A stretch of DNA of 34,226 bases, taken from contig JAFXAW010000036.1 in the NCBI GenBank assembly GCA_017522015.1, positions 1 through 34,226 on the forward strand, written 5' to 3'. The notes beneath the pieces were generated by a model. It was not told the DNA's origin. It did not search any database and saw nothing but the letters and a program-made list of their open reading frames with translations. Shown piece by piece: positions 15,524 through 25,982 of the stretch (positions within the stretch are counted from its first letter, which is position 1; each line of letters opens with the position of its first letter). The DNA comes from Oscillospiraceae bacterium. GTDB taxonomy: Bacteria; Bacillota; Clostridia; Oscillospirales; Oscillospiraceae. The translations under genes were made by a program, and so were the position numbers.

Positions 15524-16201
15524 GTGACCAAAATTGTGTTGATCGACGTGGATGACACGCTGCTGGATTTCCACGCCTGTGCGGGGGAGAGCATGGCTTG
15601 CGTGCTTGCGCAATATGGCCTGCCTTATCCGGAGCACTTGCTGGAGACCTTTACCCGCATTAACAACGGGCTCTGGCGGGCGCTGGAAAGGGGCGAGATC
15701 ACGCGCGAGAAGCTGCACGCCGTGCGCTTTGATCTGATCTTTCGGGAGGTGGGCATCCCGCTCTCCGGTCCGGAATTTGAAACGCGCTTTCGCAATGAGC
15801 TCAAAAGTGCGGCGATCCCCGTGGAGGGGGCACAGGAACTGCTTGCCTACCTCGCCGGGAAATATACGGTCTGTATTGCGAGCAACGCAGACGAAAAGCA
15901 GCAGCGCGCACGCCTCACCCGCGCGGGGCTGCTGCCCTATGTTGAGCACCTGTTCATTTCGCAGGCGCTCGGAGCGGACAAGCCGAGCCGGGAATTCTTT
16001 GCCGGCTGCTTTGCGCAGCTGCCGGGCGCTTTGCCCGAAGAGGCCGTGATGATCGGAGACTCGCTGACGGCGGATATCCGCGGCGCGCGGGATTTCGGCC
16101 TGCGCACCATCTGGTTTGCGCCGCATGGTGGAACAGCGCAGGCCGCGGACGCGCCGGATTACACCATTCGCAGCCTCGTGGAAATCCGCAATATACTCTG
16201 A
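15524..16201 (+). CDS. HAD-superfamily hydrolase, YjjG/YfnB type
   Basis: A 225-residue phosphatase, probably acting on nucleoside monophosphates or a similar small phosphoester. HAD motif I is DVDDTLLDF near the N-terminus (residues about 7-15), with the nucleophile and acid/base aspartates. Motif II is the Ser in CIASNADEKQ, motif III is the Lys in ADKPSREFF, and motif IV is GDSLTADIRGA. The helical cap lies between motifs I and II. This layout, with LERGEITREKL in the cap, fits the YjjG/YfnB house-cleaning nucleotidases. The start is a GTG at 15524 behind AAGGGAG. Only five bases separate its stop from the end of the convergent dUTPase gene, with no hairpin between them. Confidence 0.87.
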   Translation: MTKIVLIDVDDTLLDFHACAGESMACVLAQYGLPYPEHLLETFTRINNGLWRALERGEITREKLHAVRFDLIFREVGIPLSGPEFETRFRNELKSAAIPVEGAQELLAYLAGKYTVCIASNADEKQQRARLTRAGLLPYVEHLFISQALGADKPSREFFAGCFAQLPGALPEEAVMIGDSLTADIRGARDFGLRTIWFAPHGGTAQAADAPDYTIRSLVEIRNIL

Positions 16202-16206
16202 AACGT

Positions 16207-16716
16207 TTATTTTTGACTGCTGCCGAGCTTGCCTGCGCCGCGCTCGGATTGCACTTGCAGCAGCGCCTCCAGCGGCAGCTCTTCCACTTCCGTCTTCGGA
16301 ACGGGCAGGAGCATCACCTGACAGACCGCCTTGGAGGTCGGATAGAGGATCGCCTCCCGATCCCCGAGCGTTTCGCGCAGCCGCGCTTCCGCTTCGGGCT
16401 TGACGAAATAGAGCGGCACGTCGTTGAGATTGGTCAGCATCACGAACCATTCGCCGCGATAGCCGCTGTCGATAATGCCCGCGCGCTTGGAGATGCCCTT
16501 CGCGCCCGTGGAGCCGCGCTCGCCGATGTGGAAGTAATAGTCCGGGGAACAGGCGCTGGCGATGCCGGTGGGCAGGGGCTGCGTCTGGTGCGGGGCATAT
16601 TCCACCCAGTCCGTTTCCAGACAGGCGTAGACATCGTAACCGGCGTCCTCCTCCCGCTTGGAGGGGATGACGGCGTCCGGACGGATTTTTGAAAAGAAAA
16701 TTTTGACCTTTTCCAT
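16207..16716 (-). CDS. Divergent dUTPase-like protein
   Basis: A 169-residue trimeric dUTPase-fold protein that would hydrolyse dUTP to dUMP and pyrophosphate. Motif 1 is DAGYDVYA (residues 24-31). Motif 2 is unusual: RGSTGAKGI in place of the common RSSLALKGI. Motif 3, GIIDSGYRGEW, keeps Asp83 and Tyr86. Between motif 3 and motif 4 (KAVCQVMLL, about 129-137) there is an extra charged stretch of roughly 20 residues. Motif 5 near the C-terminus is ERGAGKLGSS, with Leu where the stacking Phe usually sits. AGGAG precedes the ATG. The enzyme is plausible but the substrate may differ; dCTP deaminase is a less likely alternative. Confidence 0.8.
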   Translation of the reverse strand: MEKVKIFFSKIRPDAVIPSKREEDAGYDVYACLETDWVEYAPHQTQPLPTGIASACSPDYYFHIGERGSTGAKGISKRAGIIDSGYRGEWFVMLTNLNDVPLYFVKPEAEARLRETLGDREAILYPTSKAVCQVMLLPVPKTEVEELPLEALLQVQSERGAGKLGSSQK

Positions 16717-16814
16717 CGGTTTCTCCTTGTTATTCGTTTTAGGGGGAACTCGGTTTCGCGGGGTTAAAATCAGAAAGATATGCTTCGGTGCGGCGGGTTA
16801 ACCGCTTTGCATCC

Positions 16815-16843
16815 ATTATACCGCGAAAAGAGCGGAAACACAA
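16815..16843 (-). promoter_or_regulatory. Sigma-A promoter for the dUTPase gene
   Basis: Minus-strand TTGTGT (16838-16843), 17-base spacer and perfect TATAAT (16815-16820), about 100 bases before the start codon. It is divergent from the next promoter, with the -35 boxes about 23 bases apart. Confidence 0.72.
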
Positions 16844-16866
16844 GGCTTGCCCGTGCGCGGGGAGTG

Positions 16867-16895
16867 TTGCCGGAAAAAGCAAACTGTGATATGAT
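16867..16895 (+). promoter_or_regulatory. Sigma-A promoter for sdaA
   Basis: TTGCCG (16867-16872), 17-base spacer and TATGAT (16890-16895), about 90 bases before the sdaA start. It forms a divergent pair with the dUTPase promoter. Confidence 0.65.
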
Positions 16896-16983
16896 AAACC
16901 AAAAAGCAAGTCCGGATTCCGCTCCACGGGCGCGGAGCGTCCGGGCAGCAGGCAGATAAAGCCACTGGGAGGGCTGATGCAGG

Positions 16984-18180
16984 ATGAAATCCATCAGAGA
17001 AATCTATCGGATCGGCAAAGGGCCGTCATCGTCGCACACGATGGGTCCGTATGCGGCTGCCGTGCATTTTCGGGCGGAGCACCCCGAAGCGGATGCGTTT
17101 CGCGTCGTGCTCTATGGCTCGCTGGCCAAGACCGGCCGCGGACACCTGACCGATCAGGCGGTTACGCAGGGACTTGCCCCCACGGAAACCGAGGTTGTGT
17201 TCAATCCGGACGAGACGGAGCTGCCGCATCCGAACACGATGGATTTCATCGCCCTGCGCGAGGGGAAAGAGCTTGCGCGGGAACGTGTGCTGAGCGTTGG
17301 CGGCGGGGCGATCTCCGTCGTCGGACGTCCGGAGACCGAGCCGCCGGAGGTTTATCCGCACCGCAGCTTTGCGGCCATCGCGGAATACTGCAAGAGCCAT
17401 AATATGCGCCTGTGGGAGTATGTTGAGCTGCACGAGGGGCCGGAGATCTGGGATTATCTGTTCGAGGTCTGGTCGGCGATGAAGAAGTCCATCATGGAGG
17501 GGCTTTCCGTGACGGGGCAGCTCCCCGGCGGCCTTGGCGTGGAGCGCAAGGCGCAGCTTCTCCACGGGCAGCGCCACATCGACGAAAGCCCGCAGACGCG
17601 CGAAAACCGCATCGTCTGCGCCTATGCCTTCGCGGTGGCGGAGCAGAACGCCGCGGGCGGCGTGATCGTCACGGCGCCAACCTGCGGTTCCTGCGGCGTG
17701 GTGTCGAGCGTGCTGCGCTATATGCAGGAGCAGCGCGGCTTTGACGACCGCCAGGTGCTGCGCGCGCTGGCCACGGGCGGCCTGATCGGCAATCTCATCA
17801 AGACCAACGCCTCCATTTCCGGTGCGGAATGCGGCTGTCAGGCGGAGATCGGCTCGGCCTGCTCCATGTGCGCGGCTGCGCTCGCGGAGCTGCACGAAAT
17901 GGGCATTGATCAGATCGAGTATGCCGCAGAGGTTGCCATGGAGCACCATCTTGGCCTCACCTGTGACCCGATCGGCGGGCTGGTGCAGATCCCCTGCATC
18001 GAGCGCAACGCCGTGGCGGCCATGCGCGCGATCAATGCGCTCTCTCTGGCCAATTTTCTCACGAGTACGCGGAAAATTTCCTTCGATGTGGTGGTGCAAA
18101 CCATGTATCAGACGGGGCTGGATATGTCCCATGTCTACCGCGAGACCGCCGAGGGCGGCCTTGCCAGATTCTATAAATGA
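16984..18180 (+). CDS. sdaA: L-serine ammonia-lyase (Fe-S, single chain)
   Basis: A 398-residue enzyme that deaminates L-serine to pyruvate and ammonia with an oxygen-sensitive [4Fe-4S] cluster instead of PLP. The beta-domain part starts KSIREIYRIGKGPSSSHTMGP. The alpha-domain part has the cluster cysteines in TAPTCGSCG, GAECGCQAEIGSACSM and LTCDPIGG. Both parts are in one chain, as in E. coli SdaA, while many clostridia have separate SdaAA and SdaAB. The ATG at 16984 has GGGAGGG ten bases upstream. Another ATG at 16977 is out of frame. The gene is alone in its unit; it opposes CysE metabolically, since both use serine. Confidence 0.95.
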   Translation: MKSIREIYRIGKGPSSSHTMGPYAAAVHFRAEHPEADAFRVVLYGSLAKTGRGHLTDQAVTQGLAPTETEVVFNPDETELPHPNTMDFIALREGKELARERVLSVGGGAISVVGRPETEPPEVYPHRSFAAIAEYCKSHNMRLWEYVELHEGPEIWDYLFEVWSAMKKSIMEGLSVTGQLPGGLGVERKAQLLHGQRHIDESPQTRENRIVCAYAFAVAEQNAAGGVIVTAPTCGSCGVVSSVLRYMQEQRGFDDRQVLRALATGGLIGNLIKTNASISGAECGCQAEIGSACSMCAAALAELHEMGIDQIEYAAEVAMEHHLGLTCDPIGGLVQIPCIERNAVAAMRAINALSLANFLTSTRKISFDVVVQTMYQTGLDMSHVYRETAEGGLARFYK

Positions 18181-18183
18181 GCA

Positions 18184-18216
18184 GAAACGCCGGACGCTGT
18201 CCGCGTCCGGCGTTTC
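18184..18216 (+). terminator. Hairpin after sdaA (first of two)
   Basis: A perfect 13-bp stem (GAAACGCCGGACG) with a 7-base loop begins right after the sdaA stop. The tail GTTTCTTGG is only modestly T-rich, so the second hairpin probably completes termination. Confidence 0.65.
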
Positions 18217-18255
18217 TTGGATTGTTCCCAAAAGTAAAGCTTTTGTTCTGCATGA

Positions 18256-18292
18256 ATGGGGCGGCCATCGGCCGCCCCATCTGTTTGTTTTT
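18256..18292 (+). terminator. Strong plus-strand terminator facing rpoD
   Basis: An 11-bp perfect stem (ATGGGGCGGCC / GGCCGCCCCAT) with a 3-base loop runs into CTGTTTGTTTTTTT. The T-run is on the plus side only and abuts the rpoD stop codon. It mainly stops sdaA transcripts from entering rpoD antisense. Confidence 0.8.
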
Positions 18293-19891
<1,599 letters not shown>

Positions 19892-19896
19892 AGCTT

Positions 19897-21642
19897 TTAT
19901 CCTCCATAACCCTTTTGTTTCTTTATTTCTTGTGCAAGTGTGGCAAATTCATTGCCGTTACTGCGGTGCCGCTTTTCTTCGCGGATGATCTCTATGTAAT
20001 CGGCCAGCGCCTTTTGCGCGTTTGCCGTGTTTTCCGGTTCCTGCCCGATGCGCGTGAGCAGGCTCATTTCCTCACCGCTGAGACTGCCCGCCAGCGTTGG
20101 CAGATAGGGCGTTTCGCCGCGCTGCGTCTTTTCCATCAGGAGCGCGAAAATCTTGCCGAGTGCGGGGGAGGAAAAATCCTCCGGCGTCACGGCCACGCCG
20201 TTGCGGAACAGGGCGGGGTCCTTCATCAGCAGGCGCAGCACGCCTTCCTCTGCGCGGGCGGAGCGGATGTTTTCGTAGCGCAGCGTCCGTTCCTCGGGCT
20301 GCGCGAGCCGCTGCGGCTGCGTTTCTGCTTTTTCGCGTTCTTTCTTTTCGCGGCGAAGCCGCGCAGCGCGCAGCCGCTTCACCTCGGCCTCGACGGTCTC
20401 CTTTGAAACCTCGGCAAGAGCTGCCGTGCGCGCGGCGTAAACCTCCCGCTCCACGGGGCTTTGCAGCGTGGCCAGCAGCGCCGCGGCTGCCTGCAAAAAG
20501 GCCACCTTTTCGTCGTTGACGGAGAGGTTGTGCTCTGCTGCAAGTTGGGCGAGCCGGTATTCAACGTGGTTTTTGCTGCCCTCCAAAAGCCGGGCAAAAG
20601 CGTCGGGACCGCGGGCGCGGATGAATTCATCCGGATCCTTCGCGCCCTCCATGCTCAGCACGCGCACGCGCAGGGCGAGATTCTCGAGCAGGGTGATGGC
20701 GCGCTGCGCCGCCTTCTTGCCCGCCGTGTCATTGTCATAAGCGATCACAACTTCGCTCGTATAGCGAGAGAGCAGCCGCGCCTGCTCGGGCGTCAACGAG
20801 GTGCCGAGCGAGGCAACCGCGCTGTCGAAACCTGCCTGATGCAGCGAAACCACGTCTATATTACCCTCTGCAAGAAGGATATATCCCTTTTTTGATTTTT
20901 TAGCCAGATTCAGCGCGAAAAGGGAGCGACTTTTGCTGAAAACAAGCGTTTCGCGGCTGTTTAAGTATTTGGGCTCGCCGTCGCCGAGAATGCGGCCGGA
21001 AAAGCCGATGACGCTGCCGCGCACGTCAATAACCGGGAACATGAGGCGGTTGCGGAAAGCGTCGTAAAACCCGCCGTTTCGCCCCTGCTTGATGAGGCCG
21101 GCGTCGAACATCTCCTGATCCGAGTAGCCCTTTTCCCGCATGGCGGAGCGCAGACTGTCCCAGGAGTCCGGCGCGAAGCCGAGTCCGAAAGCGCGCAGCA
21201 TGGAAGCGGAAATGCCGCGCGAGGCGATATAGCTCTGCGCCCGCTCGTGGCCCGGCGCGGATTTCAGGCAGGCGTGGAAGAAGCGTGCCGCGTCCCGGTT
21301 GAGGTTGAGCATCCGCTCCCGCGCGCCGGAGCGCGCGTCCTGCGTGTCCTCCGGCTCGGGCATCCCCGCACGCCGCGCAAGGAAGCTCACCGCGTCGCGG
21401 AAGCTGAGATTCTCGATCTCCATGATAAAGTTGATCACGCCGCCGCCCTTGCCGCAGCCGAAGCAATGATAAATCTGCTTGTCCGGCGAGACGGAAAACG
21501 AGGGCGTTTTCTCGCTGTGGAAGGGGCAGAGGCCGAACAGATTGGCCCCGGAACGCTTCGTCAGGGAAACATAGCTCCCTACGACCTCTTCAATGGGGCT
21601 GCGCTCTGTCAGCTCCTGCAGATATCTGTCCGATATGGGCAT
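19897..21642 (-). CDS. dnaG: DNA primase
   Basis: A 581-residue primase that makes RNA primers at the replication fork. The N-terminal zinc-binding domain has Cys39, His42, Cys60 and Cys63 in [13 protein letters not shown] and [10 protein letters not shown]. The RNA polymerase core follows, with the Toprim glutamate at about residue 259 ([17 protein letters not shown]) and the metal-binding [10 protein letters not shown] near residue 310. A long charged helix ([17 protein letters not shown]) links to the C-terminal helicase-binding domain. AAGGAGG precedes the ATG. It sits between dgt and rpoD, the classic dnaG-rpoD order, without rpsU. Confidence 0.97.
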   Translation of the reverse strand: MPISDRYLQELTERSPIEEVVGSYVSLTKRSGANLFGLCPFHSEKTPSFSVSPDKQIYHCFGCGKGGGVINFIMEIENLSFRDAVSFLARRAGMPEPEDTQDARSGARERMLNLNRDAARFFHACLKSAPGHERAQSYIASRGISASMLRAFGLGFAPDSWDSLRSAMREKGYSDQEMFDAGLIKQGRNGGFYDAFRNRLMFPVIDVRGSVIGFSGRILGDGEPKYLNSRETLVFSKSRSLFALNLAKKSKKGYILLAEGNIDVVSLHQAGFDSAVASLGTSLTPEQARLLSRYTSEVVIAYDNDTAGKKAAQRAITLLENLALRVRVLSMEGAKDPDEFIRARGPDAFARLLEGSKNHVEYRLAQLAAEHNLSVNDEKVAFLQAAAALLATLQSPVEREVYAARTAALAEVSKETVEAEVKRLRAARLRREKKEREKAETQPQRLAQPEERTLRYENIRSARAEEGVLRLLMKDPALFRNGVAVTPEDFSSPALGKIFALLMEKTQRGETPYLPTLAGSLSGEEMSLLTRIGQEPENTANAQKALADYIEIIREEKRHRSNGNEFATLAQEIKKQKGYGG

Positions 21643-21709
21643 GTCCGATCCTCCTTTCCCGAATGTTTAAGCTCTGCGGGCGAGTGCCCGATGGAAAATG
21701 CATAAAGCG

Positions 21710-21725
21710 CGGCGCGTCCGCGCCG
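21710..21725. other. GC-rich hairpin between dgt and dnaG
   Basis: CGGCGCG and CGCGCCG form a 7-bp perfect stem with a 2-base spacer in the 120-base gap. No T-run follows on the minus strand, so it is more likely an RNA-processing or stability element than a terminator. A second small inverted repeat (TCCGAATCCCCGGA) lies just after the dgt stop. Confidence 0.4.
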
Positions 21726-21762
21726 GGGTTTCAAAAAGTCCGATTCCGAATCCCCGGATGGC

Positions 21763-22767
21763 TTACATCACGTGCCACGCGGCGGGGATGAACAGCTCGG
21801 AATACTGATACATGGCGTATTTGTCGGTCATGCCGGAGATATAGTCGCATACCGCGCGTTCCAGTCCGTCCTCCTCCGCGATGGCGGCGAAGTCCTCCGG
21901 CAGCTTTTCCGGATGATGGAAATAATACTCCCATATGCCGCCGAGGATGCCGGAAACCTTGCTCTCCTCGCTCTTTGCCTTGGGGTTAAAATACACCTCG
22001 TCGTACATGAATCGGTGGAAAACCTCCACGGCCTGCGCCATCTCCGGCGAGAAATGAAGCTCACCCGCCGGGCTGTTTTCGATGAGATCGGTGAGGATGG
22101 AGTTGAGGCGCACGCTGTGGCGCTCGCCGATCCGTTCGCGCACGATGGCCGGCAGATCCTCCGTTGTCAGCAGTCCGGCGCGGATGGCATCGTCCAGATC
22201 GTGGTTCATATAGGCGATGCGGTCCGCCAGACGTACACTCACGGCCTCCAGCGTGTCATCCTCCGCGCCGTTGGTGTGGTGCAGAATGCCCATGCGCGTC
22301 TCGTTGCAGAGGTTGAGGCCGCGGCCGTTTTTTTCAATGCGATCCACAACGCGCAGGCTCTGCTCGTAGTGGTAAAAGCCCTCGGGATACAGCTCGCGCA
22401 GCGCGCGCTCTCCCGCGTGGCCGAAGGGTGTGTGGCCAAGGTCGTGCCCCAAAGCGATGGCCTCCGTCAGATCCTCGTTAAGGCGCTTGGCGCGGGCAAC
22501 CGTGCGCGCGATGCGGCTGACCTCCAGCGTGTGCGTCAGGCGCGTGCGGTAATGGTCACCCTCCGGCTGGAGGAAAACCTGCGTCTTATGCTTGAGGCGG
22601 CGAAAGCTTTTGGAATGCGTGATGCGATCTATATCGCGCTGAAAGCAGGTGCGGATTTCGCAGGGCTCTTCCGGCCGCGGGCGGCCGCTGCTTTCTGCGC
22701 TGCGAACTCCGTAAGGCCCGATGATCTGCGCTTCCGTTGCTTCCCAAATCTCTCTCGGACAGGACAT
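21763..22767 (-). CDS. dgt: dGTP triphosphohydrolase-like HD-domain protein
   Basis: A 334-residue metal-dependent phosphohydrolase that removes triphosphate from dNTPs (dGTPase-like family). The N-terminal TCFQRDIDRITHSKSFRRLKHKTQVF is characteristic. The HD motif follows as RTRLTHTLEVSRIAR with the His, then IALGHDLGHTPFGHAGE with the His-Asp pair, and a distal Asp in the SVRLADRIAYMNHDLDD segment. This is the short form found beside dnaG in many clostridia, and its substrate range may differ from E. coli Dgt. GGAGGA precedes the ATG. It is first in the dgt-dnaG-rpoD cluster. Confidence 0.92.
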   Translation of the reverse strand: MSCPREIWEATEAQIIGPYGVRSAESSGRPRPEEPCEIRTCFQRDIDRITHSKSFRRLKHKTQVFLQPEGDHYRTRLTHTLEVSRIARTVARAKRLNEDLTEAIALGHDLGHTPFGHAGERALRELYPEGFYHYEQSLRVVDRIEKNGRGLNLCNETRMGILHHTNGAEDDTLEAVSVRLADRIAYMNHDLDDAIRAGLLTTEDLPAIVRERIGERHSVRLNSILTDLIENSPAGELHFSPEMAQAVEVFHRFMYDEVYFNPKAKSEESKVSGILGGIWEYYFHHPEKLPEDFAAIAEEDGLERAVCDYISGMTDKYAMYQYSELFIPAAWHVM

Positions 22768-22827
22768 AAGGGGATTCCTCCTTCAAAAAATGCGCATTTT
22801 GGCGTAAAAAAAGCGCAACTTGACCTG

Positions 22828-22871
22828 AAAAAAGCTCAACACCGTCTAATACGACGGCGTCGGGCTTTTTT
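22828..22871 (-). terminator. Intrinsic terminator between ymdB and dgt
   Basis: On the minus strand a 19-bp imperfect stem (core GCCGTC / GACGGT) with a 6-base loop ends in GCTTTTTTC. Six T residues follow the stem on either strand. It separates the ddl-murF-csaB-ymdB group from dgt-dnaG-rpoD. In the 60 bases between it and dgt I see no good promoter, so read-through may feed the downstream genes. Confidence 0.82.
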
Positions 22872-22924
22872 CCTGCAAGATTTTCAAAAAATTTTTAGAA
22901 ATTTCAGAAAAAATTATAGGCCAA

Positions 22925-23704
22925 TCAGAAGACGCGGATGGACTTCGCCTCCAGACACCTGCCGGTGTCCGTATCCACGGCGAAAAGGCAACCCTCCAGC
23001 TTGGCTTCGCCCTCCGGCTGGGTGTAGCGCGTGGGGGGCAGGCCGAGAAAGCGGTTGATGCTCTGATCCACGCAAACGCCGATCACGCTTTCCACCGGCC
23101 CTGTCATGCCAAGGTCGGAGATGCAGCCTGTTCCGCGCGGCAGAACGCGCGCGTCCGAGGTCTGCACATGGGTGTGCGTGCCCCATACGGCGCTCGCGCG
23201 CCCGTCAAGGTAATAGCCCATAGCCACGCGCTCGCTGGTGGCCTCCGCGTGCATATCCACGAGCACAATCTTCATGCGGTCTTCCAGCCGCGAGAGCACG
23301 TAGTCTGCCGCGAGAAAGGGATTGTCCACATTGACGTTCATGGCAAAACGCCCGACGAGGTTCATCACACAGATCGGCCCGAAACGCGTTTCGTATACGT
23401 CCCAGCCCCGCCCCGGGCATTCGGGCGACATGTTTTCGGGGCGCAGAATGTCCGTGTGCGTGTCCAGATAGGGGCATATTTCATAGCGGCCCCAGGTATG
23501 GTTTCCAAGCGTGATGACGTCCGCGCCTGCGTCGAAAATGGCGTCCGCCTGCTTCGGCGTGATGCCGACGCCGTTGGCGTTTTCGCCGTTGACAACACAA
23601 AAGCCCACGTCGTACTGCTTCCGCAGCGCGAACAGCCGGCTGCGCAGAATTTCCAGTCCGCTTTTTCCGCAGACGTCGCCCACGGCGAGAATATTGACCG
23701 TCAT
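22925..23704 (-). CDS. ymdB: YmdB-family metallophosphoesterase
   Basis: A 259-residue calcineurin-like phosphoesterase of the YmdB family (TIGR00282). In Bacillus it hydrolyses 2',3'-cyclic nucleotides and affects biofilm and motility decisions. Metal ligands are seen in VGDVCGKSG at the N-terminus, VVNGENANGVGI, LGNHTWG, VDMHAEATSE and the two-histidine GTHTHVQTSD. Length matches the family. AAAGGAG precedes the ATG. It is the last gene before the terminator, 39 bases after the glycosyltransferase-CsaB gene. The family is often found beside rny, which is not in this window. Confidence 0.93.
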   Translation of the reverse strand: MTVNILAVGDVCGKSGLEILRSRLFALRKQYDVGFCVVNGENANGVGITPKQADAIFDAGADVITLGNHTWGRYEICPYLDTHTDILRPENMSPECPGRGWDVYETRFGPICVMNLVGRFAMNVNVDNPFLAADYVLSRLEDRMKIVLVDMHAEATSERVAMGYYLDGRASAVWGTHTHVQTSDARVLPRGTGCISDLGMTGPVESVIGVCVDQSINRFLGLPPTRYTQPEGEAKLEGCLFAVDTDTGRCLEAKSIRVF

Positions 23705-23743
23705 GTTCTGGTTCTCCTTTCCGGAGCGGCGCGCGGCCGTCCG

Positions 23744-25966
23744 TTATGATTCCAGCAGGCGCTTTGCCGCTGCGATGTTGTTCGATTCTCTTTCAAACAG
23801 AATCCGCGCGGCTGCCGCCAGCTCTTCGGGCTTGGAACAGGTGAGCGCGGAGTCGAGCAGCGCGCAGAGCTTTTCCGCCTCCGCGGCATCAAAGGGCAGG
23901 TGGTTTTTCTGCCCGGTGTAGTCCATAAAGGCCGTCACCTTTTTGTCGTAAGCAACGCCCACGTGCGGTATGCCGCAGCCCACGGCGAAGATGAGTCCAT
24001 GCAGGCGCATCGAGAGCACAAGCTCCATGCGCGAGAGCAAACCGATGGTCAGGCCCGTCGGCATCGGCTCGTGCAGCAAAACGTGCGGCACATCCCCGAG
24101 CAGCGCGCAGACCTTTTCGGCGGCTGCGCCGTCGCTGCGATGGTTGATGGAGAGGAAGACGGGCGTGAGCCCGTGCGCCTGCCAGGCGTAGCGCGCGGTG
24201 TCGGCAAAGGCCTCGACTTTCCCGTCAAAGCCCGGCCAGAGCCGCAGGCAAAAGGCCGCATAATGCCCCTCCGGCGACAGGCCGTGCGCGCGCAGCGCGG
24301 CATCCGTTTCCTCCGCGCCGGCACGCGGCAGCGAGAGCGCCGGGTCGGCAGAGAGCGTGAGCTCCGGCTTCGTGACGCCGAGAGATTCCAGCTCGCGCAG
24401 ACTGGTTGATTCGCGCAGCGTGATCGCGTCGACATGGCGGTTGAGCATCTTCCGCGCGAGGCGGCGGTCAAAGGCGGTGTGCAGAGGGCCTATGCCGCAG
24501 CCGTACATCAGCACGCGGCAGCCGAGGCGTTTGGCCGCGGCAAGCATGAACAGGTAATACCAGAGACTCCGGCTGCTTGTTGCATCCTGCATCAGCGTGC
24601 CGCCGCCGCATAAAAACAGTCTGGTGCGGCGCATCGCGCGAAGAACGCCAAAGAGATCAAAGCTGTGCTTTGCGCGCACGCCGCAGCGCACTGCCGTCTC
24701 CTTCGGCGTGCGGGAGAGCACCGTGATGGGGAGGTCTTTGTCGAGCGTGTGCATTTCGGTGACGATCGCTTCCAGAATCGCCTCATCCCCGGCGTTCCCG
24801 TGCCCGTAGGCGCCGCAGATCATGATTCCCTGATTTTTAAGCTCGTCGCGCCTTGCGTATCTGCGCAGCGCCGTCTCGTAGATTTCAAGCTGCCGACGGC
24901 AGCTTGCTTCGAGCGAAAACTCTCTTCGTGCCTTTTCCCCGAGCCTGAGGCCCATCGTGCGGCGCTTGTCCGCGTCGAGCGCGAGGGAAACGAGGTGTTC
25001 CGCCAAGGTTTCCCGGTCACCGGGCTCGAAGAGCAGACCGTTCACGCCGTGGTCAATGAGCTGCGGCACGCCGCCGACGCGGGAGCTGACGGTCGGAAGA
25101 AAGAACTTTGTTCCTTCGGTGAGTGCGTAGGGGAAGGTTTCGGAACGCGAGGAAAGGGTGTTGATGTCAATCGCGCGGTAAAAATCCTCTGTGTTGTGCA
25201 GCCAGCCGAGGAAGTGCACCTCGTTTTCCACGCCGAGGGCGAGGGCAAGCTTTTGTAGCGCCTCCATTTGCTGGCCGTCTCCCGCGATCAGCAGGCGCAG
25301 CTTTGCAACGCGTCTGTGCGCCTGCGCAAAAGCGTGCAGGAGCGTGGGAATGTCCTTTACGGGATCGAGGCGGGCGGCGATGCCCGCGACGATCGCGTCC
25401 TCCGGTATGTCAAGCCCGAGGGAACGGAACCATGCGCTGCGGTCAAAGTCCTGCGGCGTATGGTCAAACGTGATGCCGTTGTAAATCGTGAAAATCTTTG
25501 CCGGATCAAAGCCGCGCCGGATCAGCAGGGAGGACATGGAATCCGACACGCCGGCGAGAAAATCCATGTGGCGCAGCGCGATGGCGTTGAGCGTGCCGTA
25601 GACGGCCGCGCCGGTCGGCCGCCCCAGATAGTCCAGTTTATAATCGCTGTGCACGGTCGAGAGCAGCGGCGCTTTCACGGATTTTTGCAGCAGCATGCCC
25701 ATGAAGTTTCCGCGCGCGCCATGACAATGGATGATGTCGCAGCGGAAAGCTTCGGCAAGGCGCCTGAGCTTCCGCAGCGCAGAGAGTGGGTTTCCCTCGA
25801 TCACTTCCGTCGGGATGCCCATCGCCGCCGCTTCCTCGGAAAAGGCGCCTTTCATAAAGCAGACAAGCTGCACGTCAATTGTTCGGCTGAGTTCCCGCAG
25901 AAGCGAAAGGACGTGCGTCTTTGCCCCGCCCGTATCGCCGCCGCTGATCAGCGTCAGTACCTTCAT
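23744..25966 (-). CDS. Glycosyltransferase family 4 fused to CsaB-type pyruvyl transferase
   Basis: A 740-residue bifunctional protein. Residues 1 to about 375 are a GT4 (GT-B fold) glycosyltransferase: ISGGDTGGAKTHVLSLL at the N-terminus, TIYNGI mid-chain and the ExxxxxxxE element SRSETFPYALTEG. Residues 382 to the end resemble CsaB/polysaccharide pyruvyl transferase (GAYGHGNAGDEAIL, then FLCGGGTLMQD, then SMRLHGLIFA with the conserved RLHG). CsaB adds ketal pyruvate to a wall polysaccharide that anchors SLH proteins. The frame is continuous across the join, which is short and charged (RRYARRDELKNQ). The ATG at 25966 has CAGGAG upstream. A longer reading to 26515 lies inside murF. Its place after murF fits envelope work; acceptors are unknown. 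Confidence 0.88.
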   Translation of the reverse strand: MKVLTLISGGDTGGAKTHVLSLLRELSRTIDVQLVCFMKGAFSEEAAAMGIPTEVIEGNPLSALRKLRRLAEAFRCDIIHCHGARGNFMGMLLQKSVKAPLLSTVHSDYKLDYLGRPTGAAVYGTLNAIALRHMDFLAGVSDSMSSLLIRRGFDPAKIFTIYNGITFDHTPQDFDRSAWFRSLGLDIPEDAIVAGIAARLDPVKDIPTLLHAFAQAHRRVAKLRLLIAGDGQQMEALQKLALALGVENEVHFLGWLHNTEDFYRAIDINTLSSRSETFPYALTEGTKFFLPTVSSRVGGVPQLIDHGVNGLLFEPGDRETLAEHLVSLALDADKRRTMGLRLGEKARREFSLEASCRRQLEIYETALRRYARRDELKNQGIMICGAYGHGNAGDEAILEAIVTEMHTLDKDLPITVLSRTPKETAVRCGVRAKHSFDLFGVLRAMRRTRLFLCGGGTLMQDATSSRSLWYYLFMLAAAKRLGCRVLMYGCGIGPLHTAFDRRLARKMLNRHVDAITLRESTSLRELESLGVTKPELTLSADPALSLPRAGAEETDAALRAHGLSPEGHYAAFCLRLWPGFDGKVEAFADTARYAWQAHGLTPVFLSINHRSDGAAAEKVCALLGDVPHVLLHEPMPTGLTIGLLSRMELVLSMRLHGLIFAVGCGIPHVGVAYDKKVTAFMDYTGQKNHLPFDAAEAEKLCALLDSALTCSKPEELAAAARILFERESNNIAAAKRLLES

Positions 25967-25982
25967 GTTTTGTCTCCTGCGA

